Of a stretch of 64,000 nt of DNA, positions 49,837-59,928 are shown one piece after another (position 1 is the stretch's first letter; the number at the start of each line of letters is the position of its first letter). The notes beneath the pieces are model-generated. The model did no database searches and was not told where the DNA came from. It was given only the letters and a program-made list of their open reading frames with translations. Position numbers and translations under genes: made by a program. The stretch is from NCBI RefSeq assembly GCF_004329815.1, contig NZ_SJPE01000006.1:1-64000 (forward strand). Direction: 5' to 3'. The DNA comes from Flavobacterium silvisoli. Lineage in GTDB: Bacteria; Bacteroidota; Bacteroidia; Flavobacteriales; Flavobacteriaceae.

Positions 49837-52641
49837 ATGAAACAAATTTTAAGGTCGGCACTGCTGCTTTTTTTAATCCCAATTTCGGTCCTTGCCCAGG
49901 AGGTCAAAGGATCAGATTTAATTCCGTTTGACACCAATGTTAAAAAAGGTGTTCTGAAAAACGGATTAACGTATTATATCAGAAAAAATACAAAACCCGA
50001 AAACAAAGTTGATTTAAGATTAATCATCAATGCGGGTTCTATTTTAGAAGAAGATGACCAACGTGGGTTAGCCCACTTTATGGAACATATGTGTTTCAAC
50101 GGGACCAAGCGTTTCCCTAAGAATCAATTGGTAGATTATCTGCAAAGTATCGGTGTGAAATTCGGACAACATTTAAATGCCTACACCAGTTTTGATGAAA
50201 CCGTTTATTTTCTTCCCATTCCATCCGACAGCCCCGAAAAGCTCGAGAAAGGATTTCAAATCCTGGAGGATTGGGCTTTTAATGCCAATTTAACTCCCGA
50301 AGAAATTGACAAAGAAAGAGGCGTTGTTCTTGAAGAATACCGTCTCGGACTGGGAGCCGACAAAAGAATGGAAGACCGTTACATCCCTAAAATGATGTAC
50401 AATTCGCAATATGCGGAACGCTTACCAATAGGGAAAAAAGAAATTCTGGAAAACTTTACATACGACCGATTGGTTAGTTTTTACAAAGATTGGTACCGAC
50501 CGGATTTGATGAGTGTTATTGTAGTGGGAGACATCGATGTAAAAGCCATGGAGCAAAAGATAAAGGATCATTTCGGAAACTATCAAAATCCGAAAAATGC
50601 CAAACCGAGAAAGACATTTGAGGTACCCAATCATAAGGAAACTTTTGTAGCTATTGAAAACGATAAAGAAGCCTCGCAAACCCAAGTGCAATTGTTGTAT
50701 AAAGATTATGGTTTGCCCAAAAAGATCAAGACCGTCAATGATTACAGAGAAAATTTAATAGAGGGATTGTTTTCAACCATGTTGAACAACCGATTGAACG
50801 AACTTACCAATTCACCAACTCCGCCATTTACTTACGGATTTACCTATCACGGTGGCACTTTTGCCCGAAACAAAGAGGCATTTCAGTCCTTTGCTATGAT
50901 AGATGAAACCAAACAATTAGAGGCATTGAAAGTGTTGGTTTCGGAAAATGAAAGAGTTAAAAAGTACGGTTTTACCGAAGGTGAATTGGAAAGAGCAAAA
51001 GCCGAAATTTTGGCCCGTAGCGAAAGCAGTTACAAAGACAGAGATAAAAAAGAATCGGAAGATTATGTGTGGCGCTACCAATCTAATTTCCTGGAAGAAG
51101 CTCCGGTACCCGACACAGAATGGACGTTCAATACTACCAAAAAATTATTACCGAAAATTGAACTGAAAGAGGTAAATAATTTAATCAAAGATTATTTGAA
51201 AGAAGACAACAGAGTAGTAGTTATCACTGCACCTGAAAAAGCCGGTTTGAAAAAAGTAGGTGAAAAAGAAGTGCTGGAGGCGATGACCATCAATCCGAAT
51301 GATTTAAAACCGTATGAAGATAAAGCTGTGGCGACAAGTTTGTTGCGCAAAGAGGTAAAACCGGGCAGTATTGTCAAAAAAGAGACCAACGCTAAAATAG
51401 GTACCACCACACTAACGTTGTCCAATGGGGCTAAAGTAACGTACAAGAAAACCGATTTTAAAAATGATGAAATTTTACTCGAAGCGGTAAGTTTTGGGGG
51501 AACTAATTTGTATTCCAACGAGGAAATCAAAAAAACACAATTTGCCAACGGTGGTTTGGCCGAAGCCGGATTTTCAGGATTAGATCAGAACGATATTGAT
51601 AAATTTATGGCGGGTAAAATTGCGAATGTTACTCCTTACATTTCAAATACTACAGAGGGTTTCAGAGGAAGCACCACTCCTAAAGACTTAGAGTATGCTT
51701 TTCAAATGTTGCACGCTTACTTCACAGATTTGAATTTCGATCAGGCGGCTTTTGAAGGATACAAACAAAAACAATCCAATTTTTTCGATAATTTGATTTC
51801 TCAGCCCAACTTCTATTTCCAACAAGAGTTTTACACGTATCTGAATAAAGAAAATCCTAGATGGAACGGAATTGTACCTACCGCCGAAAAATGGAAAGAA
51901 ACCAGTTATGAATTGGCTTACAGCAAATACAAAGAGCGTTTTGCTAACGCCGGCGATTTTGAGTTCTTCTTCGTAGGTAATGTAAACGATGCCGCTATGG
52001 AGGATTTTTCAAAGAAATACATTGCTTCACTTCCTTCCAATAACACAAAAGAAACAGCCAAAGATTTGGGATACCGTATGTTAAAAGGAGATATTAAAAA
52101 AGTAGTCAATAAAGGGAAAGATCCCAAAAGCAACGTGACCATTATGTTTTATGGTGATGCCACTTATTCACCCAAGGAAGCAATTGCTTTGACTGCTTTG
52201 GGAGAAGTGTTAACGATAAAATTAATCGAGGAGTTAAGAGAAAATGAAAGCGGAGTTTACGGTGTAAATGCCCGCGGGAGTATGAGTAAAGTGCCTTACG
52301 GTTCTTATAATTTTAATATCAGTTTTCCTTGCGGACCTGAAAATGCGGAGAAATTAACTGCTTCGGCTTTGGCAGAATTAGATAAAATTATTAAAAACGG
52401 GCCGGAAGAAAAAGACGTTAATAAATACAAAGAAGCAGAAGCTTTAGAGTACAAAAAGAAAATCAAAGAAAACCGTTATTGGATGACCAACTTTACAAGA
52501 TCTTTTAACAATAGTTCCAATCCGGAAGATATTTTAACTGCTTCTGAAAAAGTAAAAGAACTTACAGCCAAAGACATTCAGGATGTAGCGGCGAAGTACC
52601 TGACAAAAAACAAAACTATTGGTGTTCTAATGCCGGAATAA
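49837..52641 (+). CDS. M16 family zinc metallopeptidase (insulinase-like)
   Basis: 934 residues with signal peptide MKQILRSALLLFLIPISVLA. The inverted zinc motif is H80-F-M-E83-H84 (GLAHFMEHMCFNGTKRF), with the third ligand near Glu164 in ERGVVLEEYRLG. Two M16 halves are present; the C-terminal half (about 500-934) has lost the zinc motif, as in pitrilysin-type single-chain enzymes. It probably degrades peptides in the periplasm or outside the cell. A stop-proximal bidirectional terminator follows. Confidence 0.94.
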   Translation: MKQILRSALLLFLIPISVLAQEVKGSDLIPFDTNVKKGVLKNGLTYYIRKNTKPENKVDLRLIINAGSILEEDDQRGLAHFMEHMCFNGTKRFPKNQLVDYLQSIGVKFGQHLNAYTSFDETVYFLPIPSDSPEKLEKGFQILEDWAFNANLTPEEIDKERGVVLEEYRLGLGADKRMEDRYIPKMMYNSQYAERLPIGKKEILENFTYDRLVSFYKDWYRPDLMSVIVVGDIDVKAMEQKIKDHFGNYQNPKNAKPRKTFEVPNHKETFVAIENDKEASQTQVQLLYKDYGLPKKIKTVNDYRENLIEGLFSTMLNNRLNELTNSPTPPFTYGFTYHGGTFARNKEAFQSFAMIDETKQLEALKVLVSENERVKKYGFTEGELERAKAEILARSESSYKDRDKKESEDYVWRYQSNFLEEAPVPDTEWTFNTTKKLLPKIELKEVNNLIKDYLKEDNRVVVITAPEKAGLKKVGEKEVLEAMTINPNDLKPYEDKAVATSLLRKEVKPGSIVKKETNAKIGTTTLTLSNGAKVTYKKTDFKNDEILLEAVSFGGTNLYSNEEIKKTQFANGGLAEAGFSGLDQNDIDKFMAGKIANVTPYISNTTEGFRGSTTPKDLEYAFQMLHAYFTDLNFDQAAFEGYKQKQSNFFDNLISQPNFYFQQEFYTYLNKENPRWNGIVPTAEKWKETSYELAYSKYKERFANAGDFEFFFVGNVNDAAMEDFSKKYIASLPSNNTKETAKDLGYRMLKGDIKKVVNKGKDPKSNVTIMFYGDATYSPKEAIALTALGEVLTIKLIEELRENESGVYGVNARGSMSKVPYGSYNFNISFPCGPENAEKLTASALAELDKIIKNGPEEKDVNKYKEAEALEYKKKIKENRYWMTNFTRSFNNSSNPEDILTASEKVKELTAKDIQDVAAKYLTKNKTIGVLMPE

Positions 52642-52663
52642 ATTTTTATTTAAAAACAAAAGA

Positions 52664-52697
52664 AGAGCCATCCTATTGAATAGGGTGGCTTTTTTAT
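52664..52697. terminator. Bidirectional terminator after M16 gene
   Basis: AGCCATCCTA / TAGGGTGGCT stem (one G-U pair), then a T-run on the plus strand; it also overlaps the 3' end of the methyltransferase gene on the other strand. Confidence 0.8.
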
Positions 52698-53464
52698 TTG
52701 AAGCAAACCGGAATGATTTCACCTTTGGCTAAACAATATTTTTCTACCAATTCTGGAGCAATTTTGTTAGTGTAATCTTCTTCAATTACTTTGAAACCAA
52801 TACTTCTCAGTTTGTCAAAATAATCCCTGCCATACACGCGAACGTGGTCGTATTGTCCGAAGATTTTTGCCCGCTCTTTTTGGTCTGTAATGCTGTCGTC
52901 TGAAAAAGTGACGACTCTCGACAAGTCTTGCGGAATCTGGAAAATTCCCATTCCGCCTGGTTTTAGCACACGATACAATTCCTGCATGGCTTTGGTGTCA
53001 TCCGGGATGTGTTCTAAAACATGATTGCAAAAAATAATATCGTAGCTGTTGTCTTCAAAAGGCAGATTACAAATGTCAGCCTTAACATCTGCTAATGGTG
53101 AAAGCAAATCAGTCGTAGTGTAATCGATATTGGTTTGTTTTTTAAAACGCTTATAAAACTCCTGTTCGGGAGCGAAGTGCAGTACTTTCTTTTTGGTTGT
53201 TGCTGTAAAAAAATCGGTTTCATTTTGCAGATACAACCAGAGTAATCGGTGTCTTTCCAGCGAAAGTGTACTGGGTGAGAGCACGTTGTTTCTTTGATTG
53301 CCATATCCGTAAGGAAGAAACATTCTGAAACTTTTGCCGTCAATAGGATCTGTAAATCGTCTTCCTTTCAGTAAAAAGGCCAAAACAGGGCGTACCACTA
53401 TGCTCAACCGAATCAGTATCGGTCTGGGTATGGTGTTTAAAATGAATCGGAATATTTTCTTCAT
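52694..53464 (-). CDS. Class I SAM-dependent methyltransferase
   Basis: 256 residues. The core is a methyltransferase 11-type domain around residues 85-200: KVLHFAPEQEFYKRF, DICNLPFEDNSYDIIFCNHV, LEHIPDDTKAMQELYRVLKP. The first 40 residues are a hydrophobic, basic leader. The substrate is unknown; related enzymes act on lipids, quinones or sugars. Its start codon shares one base with the stop of map (TAATG), which implies translational coupling. Confidence 0.88.
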   Translation of the reverse strand: MKKIFRFILNTIPRPILIRLSIVVRPVLAFLLKGRRFTDPIDGKSFRMFLPYGYGNQRNNVLSPSTLSLERHRLLWLYLQNETDFFTATTKKKVLHFAPEQEFYKRFKKQTNIDYTTTDLLSPLADVKADICNLPFEDNSYDIIFCNHVLEHIPDDTKAMQELYRVLKPGGMGIFQIPQDLSRVVTFSDDSITDQKERAKIFGQYDHVRVYGRDYFDKLRSIGFKVIEEDYTNKIAPELVEKYCLAKGEIIPVCFK

Positions 53465-54282
53465 TACAGGACTAAAGGTTGTTTTCTGAATTCATCTTCT
53501 TCCGTACTTTCAATACCCAACGCTTTGTAGATATAAGCAAACGTTGAAAGCAGTTCGGGTTTCCCGTCTATCAGGGCTACATCATGCTCAAAGTGTGCGC
53601 TGGGTTTGCCATCGGCAGTCAAAATGGTCCAACCGTCTTTCAGTTGTTTGATGTTTCTGGTTCCCATGTTAATCATGGGCTCTATGGCCACGACCATACC
53701 TTCTACAAATAATTTTCCACGACCGCGTTTGCCATAATTGGGCATTTCAGGTTCTTCGTGCATTTTTCGGCCTAAACCATGACCTACCAATTCGCGAACG
53801 ACCCCATAGCCATGCGCTTCGGTATATTTTTGAATGGCATTGCCCACATCTTCCACTCGGTTCCCGGCTCTGAACTCGCGGATACCTACATATAAACTTT
53901 CTTTGGTTACCTGTAGCAATTTTTTCACTTCGGGGGCAACTTCTCCAATTTCAAAAGAATAAGCGTGGTCGCCATAAAAGCCGTTTTTCAAAGCACCGCA
54001 ATCTACCGATATTACATCGCCCTCCTGTAGTGGGGTGTTGTTAGGAATGCCGTGCACCACCTGAGCATTTGGACTCATGCATAACGAATTCGGGAATCCG
54101 TACATGCCTAAAAAGGCCGGTTCCGCACCGTGATCTCTGATAAAAGTTTCGGCCAGTTTGTCTAAATATAAAGTAGTTACCCCCGGTTTGATTTCGGAGG
54201 CTATCATGCCTAATGTTTTCGAAACAATTAATGCACTCTCGCGCATCAATTCAATCTCTTCTCTTGTTTTTGGAATAATCAT
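53464..54282 (-). CDS. map: Type I methionine aminopeptidase
   Basis: 272 residues. It removes the initiator methionine from new proteins. Metal ligands are visible in ISVDCGALKNGFYGDHAYSF, GHGLGRKMHEEPEMPNY and the C-terminal GMVVAIEPMIN, with FEHDVALID closing the fold. It is in a two-gene unit with the downstream methyltransferase and divergent from a CoA-transferase gene. Map is normally essential; no paralogue is seen here. Confidence 0.97.
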   Translation of the reverse strand: MIIPKTREEIELMRESALIVSKTLGMIASEIKPGVTTLYLDKLAETFIRDHGAEPAFLGMYGFPNSLCMSPNAQVVHGIPNNTPLQEGDVISVDCGALKNGFYGDHAYSFEIGEVAPEVKKLLQVTKESLYVGIREFRAGNRVEDVGNAIQKYTEAHGYGVVRELVGHGLGRKMHEEPEMPNYGKRGRGKLFVEGMVVAIEPMINMGTRNIKQLKDGWTILTADGKPSAHFEHDVALIDGKPELLSTFAYIYKALGIESTEEDEFRKQPLVL

Positions 54283-54413
54283 TTGTTGTAAATTAACGTC
54301 TTACCGTTTGGCCTAAACGCCTCAGGTCAGTTGGCAAAAGTACAACTTTATACTGATTTTGAATAATCCTAAATGAAATGAGTTTTATCATGTTTTTCCG
54401 TAACTTCACCTTT

Positions 54414-54421
54414 TACTTTTG
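54414..54421 (+). promoter_or_regulatory. -7 box of CoA-transferase gene
   Basis: TACTTTTG fits TAnnTTTG and lies 15 bp before the ATG at 54437. The longer frame begins at a TTG inside this box and is rejected. Confidence 0.65.
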
Positions 54422-54436
54422 TATAAAATTTTAGTT

Positions 54437-55705
54437 ATGAGCAAATATGTTACTGCAGCGGAAGCTGTAAAAGTAGTCAAGTCTGGCGATAGGGTTTATG
54501 TTCAGGCAGCAGCGGCAGCCCCTACTGTTTTAACGAAAGCACTCGCAGAAAGAGCCTCTGAGTTGCGCAATGTAGAGGTGTGTCATTTACACACAGAGGG
54601 TGAAGCTTCTTATGCTAATCCTGCATTAGCAGAGAGTTTTCATGTTAATTCATTTTTTATCGGCGCCAACGTCCGACATACACTGTCCGCCGGTAATGGT
54701 TCGTATACCCCGGTTTTTTTAAGCGAGTTGCCGCATTTGTTTAGAAAAAATGTATTGCCTATCGATGTGGCTTTTATTCATGTTTCGCCTCCCGATAGGC
54801 ATGGGTATTGTTCTTTAGGAGTATCAGTTGAAGCCACCATTGCGGCCATAGAAAAAGCCAAAATTGTAATAGCTCAGGTCAATCCTCAAATGCCGAGAAC
54901 TTTTGGTGACGGAATCCTGCACGTTGAAGAAATCGATTACTTGGTTGATGTTAATATGCCTATTTATGGTCATGAGCCCAGCACGTTTTCCAAAGAAGAA
55001 GAAAAAATAGGAGAGTATATCGCTTCACTAATAGAGGATCGAAGTACCTTACAGATGGGTATTGGTTCTATCCCGAATGCGGCCTTGAGTAAACTCAAAA
55101 ACCACAAGGATTTAGGACTGCATACCGAAATGTTTTCGGATGGTGTCATTGATTTAATCGAAAGCGATGTGATTAATTGCAATTACAAAGGAACTCTGCG
55201 CGGCAGAGTGTTAGCCACTTTTTTAATTGGTTCCAAACGTTTGTATGACTTTGTTCATGATAATCCGTTTATTGAAATGAAAGAATCTTCGATGGTTAAC
55301 GATACGGCCCGAATCCGCAAAAACCCCAAGATGGTAGCCATCAATTCGGCTATTGAAGTAGATATCACCGGTCAGGTTTGTGCTGATTCGATAGGCGCTC
55401 ACATGTACTCAGGAGTAGGAGGGCAAATGGATTTCATCCGTGGAGCTTCTCTCAGCGAAGGCGGAAAGGCTATCATCGCTTTACCATCTGTTACCAAAAA
55501 AGGCGAAAGCAGAATCGTACCTTATTTAAAACAAGGGGCCGGAGTTGTAACGACCCGTTCCCATGTACAATACATCATCACCGAAAACGGTATAGCAGAT
55601 TTATACGGAAAAACGCTGAAACAACGCCTCAACGAAATGGTTAAAATTGCCCATCCGACCCATCAGGAAACTATAGAGAGAAGCTATTATGAGATGTTGA
55701 AATAA
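54437..55705 (+). CDS. Acetyl-CoA hydrolase/transferase family protein
   Basis: 422 residues starting MSKYVTAAEAVKVVKSGDRV. The two-domain CoA-transferase fold is shown by FIHVSPPDRHGYCSLGVSVE, LQMGIGSIPNAALSKL, LHTEMFSDGVIDLIE and the C-terminal VTTRSHVQYIITENGIADLYG, as in 4-hydroxybutyrate and acetate CoA-transferases. It moves CoA between carboxylic acids; the acid pair is not determined. It is a single gene, divergent from map, with its own -7 box. Confidence 0.92.
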   Translation: MSKYVTAAEAVKVVKSGDRVYVQAAAAAPTVLTKALAERASELRNVEVCHLHTEGEASYANPALAESFHVNSFFIGANVRHTLSAGNGSYTPVFLSELPHLFRKNVLPIDVAFIHVSPPDRHGYCSLGVSVEATIAAIEKAKIVIAQVNPQMPRTFGDGILHVEEIDYLVDVNMPIYGHEPSTFSKEEEKIGEYIASLIEDRSTLQMGIGSIPNAALSKLKNHKDLGLHTEMFSDGVIDLIESDVINCNYKGTLRGRVLATFLIGSKRLYDFVHDNPFIEMKESSMVNDTARIRKNPKMVAINSAIEVDITGQVCADSIGAHMYSGVGGQMDFIRGASLSEGGKAIIALPSVTKKGESRIVPYLKQGAGVVTTRSHVQYIITENGIADLYGKTLKQRLNEMVKIAHPTHQETIERSYYEMLK

Positions 55706-55757
55706 AAAAAACCTAAAATCTACAGCCTCAAAAGTTAGACACTATTTAGTGGCTTTT

Positions 55758-58283
55758 TTATTCTTTAACAAATTTAGTATCTGCTATTCCTTTGTCTGTA
55801 TCCATTTTGATAAAGTAGGTTCCGGTTTTAAGGTCAGAAACATCTATCGTAGAAACATTCTGAGCATTCGTAACAACGAGTACCATTTGCCCTAACATAT
55901 TGTATATGCTAATCGATTTCACTCCTATTGCTGCTTTCACTTCCAGGTTCAATAATTGTTTGGTAGGAATAGGATAAACTTTAAAATACGTTCCAAAATC
56001 AAAATCCTGTACCGCTAAAGCCGCGACAGTTGTCTCAGTCGTATTGGTCACAATAGGGAAATTATAATCAAAATAAATGTTAGCCGAATTACTGAAAGTA
56101 TCCCCCACAACAAGGGTTGGCTTTGTTTTTATCTTAAAGGCTATATAACCGTCGTTATTGGCATCGTCAAAAGGTAGTTGAATGTTTTCAAAAATGAATT
56201 CTATTTTGCTGGTGTTGGTAATGCGGGTAACAAATGAAGCACTGCTACTTAAAATAACTAATGAATTTATGTCAAACTTAGTGGTGTCGATGATGTCTTT
56301 AACCACAATATTCTCTGCATTGGCATTTCCGGTATTTTCAAAACGGATGACATAATGCACATAATCGCCTACCATTTCTGGCGTTATAGTAGTTCCTTCT
56401 ATGCAGGTTTTGTCGTTTGGATCAGCTGAACTTAACAACTTTTGATTTAAAATGGAAACATTATTAAGGGGTGTCTCATCGTTTGCTATGGGATTGATGG
56501 TGGCTGTAAAATGCAAAATGTCACCTACATGTAATGATGGAGTTTCCATTTGACCATTTAGGTTCCATGTAACTAGGATGATTCTGGTTTCACAGGGTGT
56601 CAAATTACTAAAGTTCCATGTTAGGTTATTGGTGGCTTGTGCATCAAAATTTGGGCTAGCAGAAACATAATCTAAGACAGTATCGTCAAAAACAACATTT
56701 ACATCACCGCTTAGGGTAGTGGTTCCTTTGTTTGTACAAAGGATTTTATATAGACTGTCAAAACCCGGTCTTGCATTAGTTAACGGTAAAATACTAATTT
56801 CTAAATCATTATGAACTCCATTAGGAGTAATACAAAAATCCTGAATAGTTGGGTTGGTGGCTTGAGGAAATGTGACTGAAACAGAAGCTGGTGAAACATT
56901 ATAATACGTTGGATTTTCAAGTAAAGGGGTCGCTGTCAGTGTTCCTGCAGGAATTTCACAATGATAATTACCTGCGTAGCTGGCTATTAAAACACTCGAT
57001 TCTGTTCCATAAGTGGTTGCTATTTTTGTGTTAGGGAAAGGAATGTCTGAAGCGTCACAACCATTCGAGTCTTTATCATATCTAACATTGCCTTTTAGTG
57101 TAAAAAAGATAGCACCTGGGACAAAACTACAATAAGAGTTTGCAACACAGTTGTAACCATAGCCAAGCGTCAAATTTTCAACCGTCGCTAACTGGGTTTC
57201 ATCAGCACAGACATATACTAAATTTGGATTGCCATAGAAACTTAAAGTAGTTTCATTACGACCATTTTTTATAAATAAAGTAGAAAGGTTGTTGTCACCA
57301 CAATAAAGGTCTTGAAGGTTTTTTAAACTGTTGACATCTAAAGTGGTGAGTTGATTACCAAAACAAGTCAGGGTTTGTATATTTATTAAACCGGTCACAT
57401 TCAAAGATGAAAGTTGATTATTGTAACAATTCAAATCCTGAAGGCTTGTCAAAGCAATTACATTTAAAGAAGTAAGCAGGTTGTTTCCACATCGCAATAC
57501 TCTAATATTAGGCAGATTGTTTAAGGAAAGGGATGTGAGTTGATTTGATCCGCACCATAAATTTTGAAAATTGGGCAGTCCGTTAATGTCTAAAGAGGTG
57601 AGTTGATTGTTGTCAATAAATAATTGATGAAAGTTGGGCAAGCCTGATAGTGTTAAAGTATTTAATTGGTTATTTGTAAAATCAGCATAATCGAGACTGT
57701 TTAGGTTATTTAAAAGTAAAGAGGTAATCAGGTTGTTTTTACTTTCTATCCTTATCAAATTGGTTAAACCATTTACATTTAGTGCTGTAAGTTGATTGTT
57801 GAAACAAATTAAATACTTAAGATTGGTAAGCCCCGATACATTAAGGACAGTGATTTGATTTTGAGAGCAGCTAATGCTCTGAAGATTAGGCAATCCCATT
57901 ATGTTTAATCCGGTCAATTGATTATCTGCAAAATCTATAGCAGTTAAATTCGATAATGAACCCAGATTCATAGAACCGCTAAGTTGATTGTGTGCGCAAG
58001 AAAGATCACGAAGATTGGTAAAGCTGCTTATACCGGTTAAATCAGCTATATTACTTGAATTGACATTAAGTTTGTATACGGTCAAAGCCTCACTTACCTG
58101 TATTTCGCCATCATTATTGGTGTCAATTTTTAAGGGAGCATTAGCAAGTGTGGTAGCTATATAATTGCTGGTATTAGCTTCGAGTAACTTTGCCTTAAAA
58201 TTGGAATCAGGAATATTTATAATCTGTGCCTGACCCATAAATCCGAGCAAAGCAATTACTAAAAAAGAGTAAATTTTTTTCAT
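55758..58283 (-). CDS. Leucine-rich-repeat protein with T9SS type A sorting domain
   Basis: 841 residues. Signal peptide MKKIYSFLVIALLGFMGQAQ. Residues 90-350 form about twelve LRRs of 20-22 residues of the type CGNNLLTSLNVIALTSLQDL, i.e. NQLTSL-x-NGL-x-NLxxL. A region with DSNGCDASDIPFPNTKI follows, then a conserved flavobacterial domain (SSADPNDKTCIEGTTITPEM, HYVIRFENTGNANAENIVVK, about 620-760). The C-terminus (TYFKVYPIPTKQLLNLEVKA, NMLGQMVLVV, LKTGTYFIKMDTD) is a type A sorting domain. It is a surface or secreted binding protein; the ligand is unknown. No partner gene is adjacent. Confidence 0.9.
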   Translation of the reverse strand: MKKIYSFLVIALLGFMGQAQIINIPDSNFKAKLLEANTSNYIATTLANAPLKIDTNNDGEIQVSEALTVYKLNVNSSNIADLTGISSFTNLRDLSCAHNQLSGSMNLGSLSNLTAIDFADNQLTGLNIMGLPNLQSISCSQNQITVLNVSGLTNLKYLICFNNQLTALNVNGLTNLIRIESKNNLITSLLLNNLNSLDYADFTNNQLNTLTLSGLPNFHQLFIDNNQLTSLDINGLPNFQNLWCGSNQLTSLSLNNLPNIRVLRCGNNLLTSLNVIALTSLQDLNCYNNQLSSLNVTGLINIQTLTCFGNQLTTLDVNSLKNLQDLYCGDNNLSTLFIKNGRNETTLSFYGNPNLVYVCADETQLATVENLTLGYGYNCVANSYCSFVPGAIFFTLKGNVRYDKDSNGCDASDIPFPNTKIATTYGTESSVLIASYAGNYHCEIPAGTLTATPLLENPTYYNVSPASVSVTFPQATNPTIQDFCITPNGVHNDLEISILPLTNARPGFDSLYKILCTNKGTTTLSGDVNVVFDDTVLDYVSASPNFDAQATNNLTWNFSNLTPCETRIILVTWNLNGQMETPSLHVGDILHFTATINPIANDETPLNNVSILNQKLLSSADPNDKTCIEGTTITPEMVGDYVHYVIRFENTGNANAENIVVKDIIDTTKFDINSLVILSSSASFVTRITNTSKIEFIFENIQLPFDDANNDGYIAFKIKTKPTLVVGDTFSNSANIYFDYNFPIVTNTTETTVAALAVQDFDFGTYFKVYPIPTKQLLNLEVKAAIGVKSISIYNMLGQMVLVVTNAQNVSTIDVSDLKTGTYFIKMDTDKGIADTKFVKE

Positions 58284-58340
58284 GAAAAGTAATTGATAAT
58301 CAAATATATGAAAAAAAATAAACTATGGCTATTCTGTTAA

Positions 58341-58373
58341 AACAAAATCCCTCAACAGAGGGATTTTGTTTTA
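58341..58373 (-). terminator. Terminator overlapping the gpmI stop
   Basis: Perfect 13-bp stem AACAAAATCCCTC / GAGGGATTTTGTT with an AACA loop, directly after and touching the gpmI stop; T-rich on both strands. Confidence 0.88.
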
Positions 58374-59888
58374 TATTAATTCGTTTCCGGTCATCACGGC
58401 TGGTTTTTCAATGCCCATAAGTTTGAGTATGGTTGGGGCGATGTCGCCCAGTACTCCGTCTTTTACCTGTGTCAACTCGGGGTCAACCAGTATAATCGGT
58501 ACCGGGTTGGTGGTATGTGCTGTATTGGGTGTGCCGTCCGGGTTGATCATTGTTTCACAATTTCCGTGGTCTGCGATGATGATGGTGGTGTAGTTGTTTT
58601 CCAATGCGGCAGTGACCACATCTTTTACACAAACATCAACCGCTTCGCAAGCTTTAATGGCAGCGGCCATCACGCCGGTATGTCCTACCATATCACCGTT
58701 GGCAAAGTTCAAACAAACAAAATCTACAGTTCCTTTTTTGAGTTCAGGGACCAAAGCGTCGCGCAATTCGTAGGCGCTCATTTCGGGTTGTAAATCGTAA
58801 GTTGCTACTTTGGGTGAGTTTCTCAAAATGCGGGTTTCGCCTCTAAACGGAATTTCCCGTCCGCCCGAAAAGAAAAAGGTCACATGCGGATATTTTTCAG
58901 TTTCGGCAATGCGGATTTGGGTTTTGTTGTGTTTTTCCAAGACTTCGCCCAGCGTTTCGGTAATGTTGTCTTTGTCATAAATGACGTGTACATTTTCAAA
59001 AGTTTCGTCGTAATTGGTCATCGTAACATAGTACAAGTTCAACTTGTGCATGTTTTGCTCGTGAAAATCTTTTTGTGAAAGCGCTTCGGTCAGTTCGCGT
59101 CCTCTATCGGTTCTGAAATTAAAAAAGATGACAACATCGTCATTCTGAATCGTAGCTACCGGATTGCTATTTTTATCCACGGCTACTATAGGCAGTATGA
59201 ATTCATCGGTTACGTTTTCGGCATAACTCTCGGCTATGCTTTCAATAATATTGGTGCTGTGTTTCCCGATTCCGTTTACTACCAAATCATACGCCAACTT
59301 CACGCGCTCCCAGCGTTTGTCGCGGTCCATCGCATAATATCGACCTACTACTGAGGCAATTTTGGCGGAAGTGTTTTGAAGGTAATTTTCCAAATCCTGT
59401 AAGTATCCTTTTCCCGATTTTGGGTCAACATCTCTTCCGTCAGTAAACGCATGGACAAAGACTTTTGTTAAACCAAAATCCTGCGAAGCATCAATCAGCC
59501 CGCGCAAATGAGACGTGTGCGAATGCACCCCGCCATCCGAAACCAAGCCCAGAAAATGAACCGCTTTGTTGTTCGCTTTAGCGTAATGGAAAGCGTCAAT
59601 CAGCGGCTGTTCCCGGCTCATGGTTTTGTTGGCTACCGCCAAATTGATTTTGGCCAAATCCTGATACACGATTCTTCCGGCACCCAAGTTCATGTGACCT
59701 ACTTCTGAATTTCCCATCTGCCCTTCGGGTAAGCCTACATTGAGTCCGTCAGTGCGAAGCTGGGCATTGGGATATTGGGTATACAGGCTATTGATAAAAG
59801 GAACATTGGCATTGTCAATGGCAGATACTTTTGGGTCGGGTGATTTCCCCCAACCGTCCAAAATCATAAGGATAACTTTCTTGTTCAT
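58371..59888 (-). CDS. gpmI: 2,3-bisphosphoglycerate-independent phosphoglycerate mutase
   Basis: 505 residues from MNKKVILMILDGWGKSPDPK; an upstream ATG adds six residues and lies close to the -7 box. It interconverts 3- and 2-phosphoglycerate in glycolysis using two Mn2+ ions. The phosphorylated Ser61 is in GQMGNSEVGHMNLGAGR, and metal ligands are in ADHGNCETM and NFANGDMVGHTG. It has its own -7 box (59904-59911) and ends at a strong hairpin. The upstream DUF5916 gene is on the same strand but ends before this promoter. Confidence 0.97.
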   Translation of the reverse strand: MNKKVILMILDGWGKSPDPKVSAIDNANVPFINSLYTQYPNAQLRTDGLNVGLPEGQMGNSEVGHMNLGAGRIVYQDLAKINLAVANKTMSREQPLIDAFHYAKANNKAVHFLGLVSDGGVHSHTSHLRGLIDASQDFGLTKVFVHAFTDGRDVDPKSGKGYLQDLENYLQNTSAKIASVVGRYYAMDRDKRWERVKLAYDLVVNGIGKHSTNIIESIAESYAENVTDEFILPIVAVDKNSNPVATIQNDDVVIFFNFRTDRGRELTEALSQKDFHEQNMHKLNLYYVTMTNYDETFENVHVIYDKDNITETLGEVLEKHNKTQIRIAETEKYPHVTFFFSGGREIPFRGETRILRNSPKVATYDLQPEMSAYELRDALVPELKKGTVDFVCLNFANGDMVGHTGVMAAAIKACEAVDVCVKDVVTAALENNYTTIIIADHGNCETMINPDGTPNTAHTTNPVPIILVDPELTQVKDGVLGDIAPTILKLMGIEKPAVMTGNELI

Positions 59889-59903
59889 CAGAAATATTTT
59901 GAA

Positions 59904-59911
59904 CAAAGATA
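59904..59911 (-). promoter_or_regulatory. -7 box of gpmI
   Basis: TATCTTTG on the minus strand, 16 bp before the ATG; it lies in the short gap after the DUF5916 stop. Confidence 0.6.
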
Positions 59912-59928
59912 ACCCTTAATTTCGACTT

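Noticed and set aside
55717..55757. AGCC/GGCT hairpin between CoA-transferase and LRR genes as a strong terminator
   Set aside because: The stem is only four pairs, with an inner palindrome whose two-base loop cannot fold; too weak to call.
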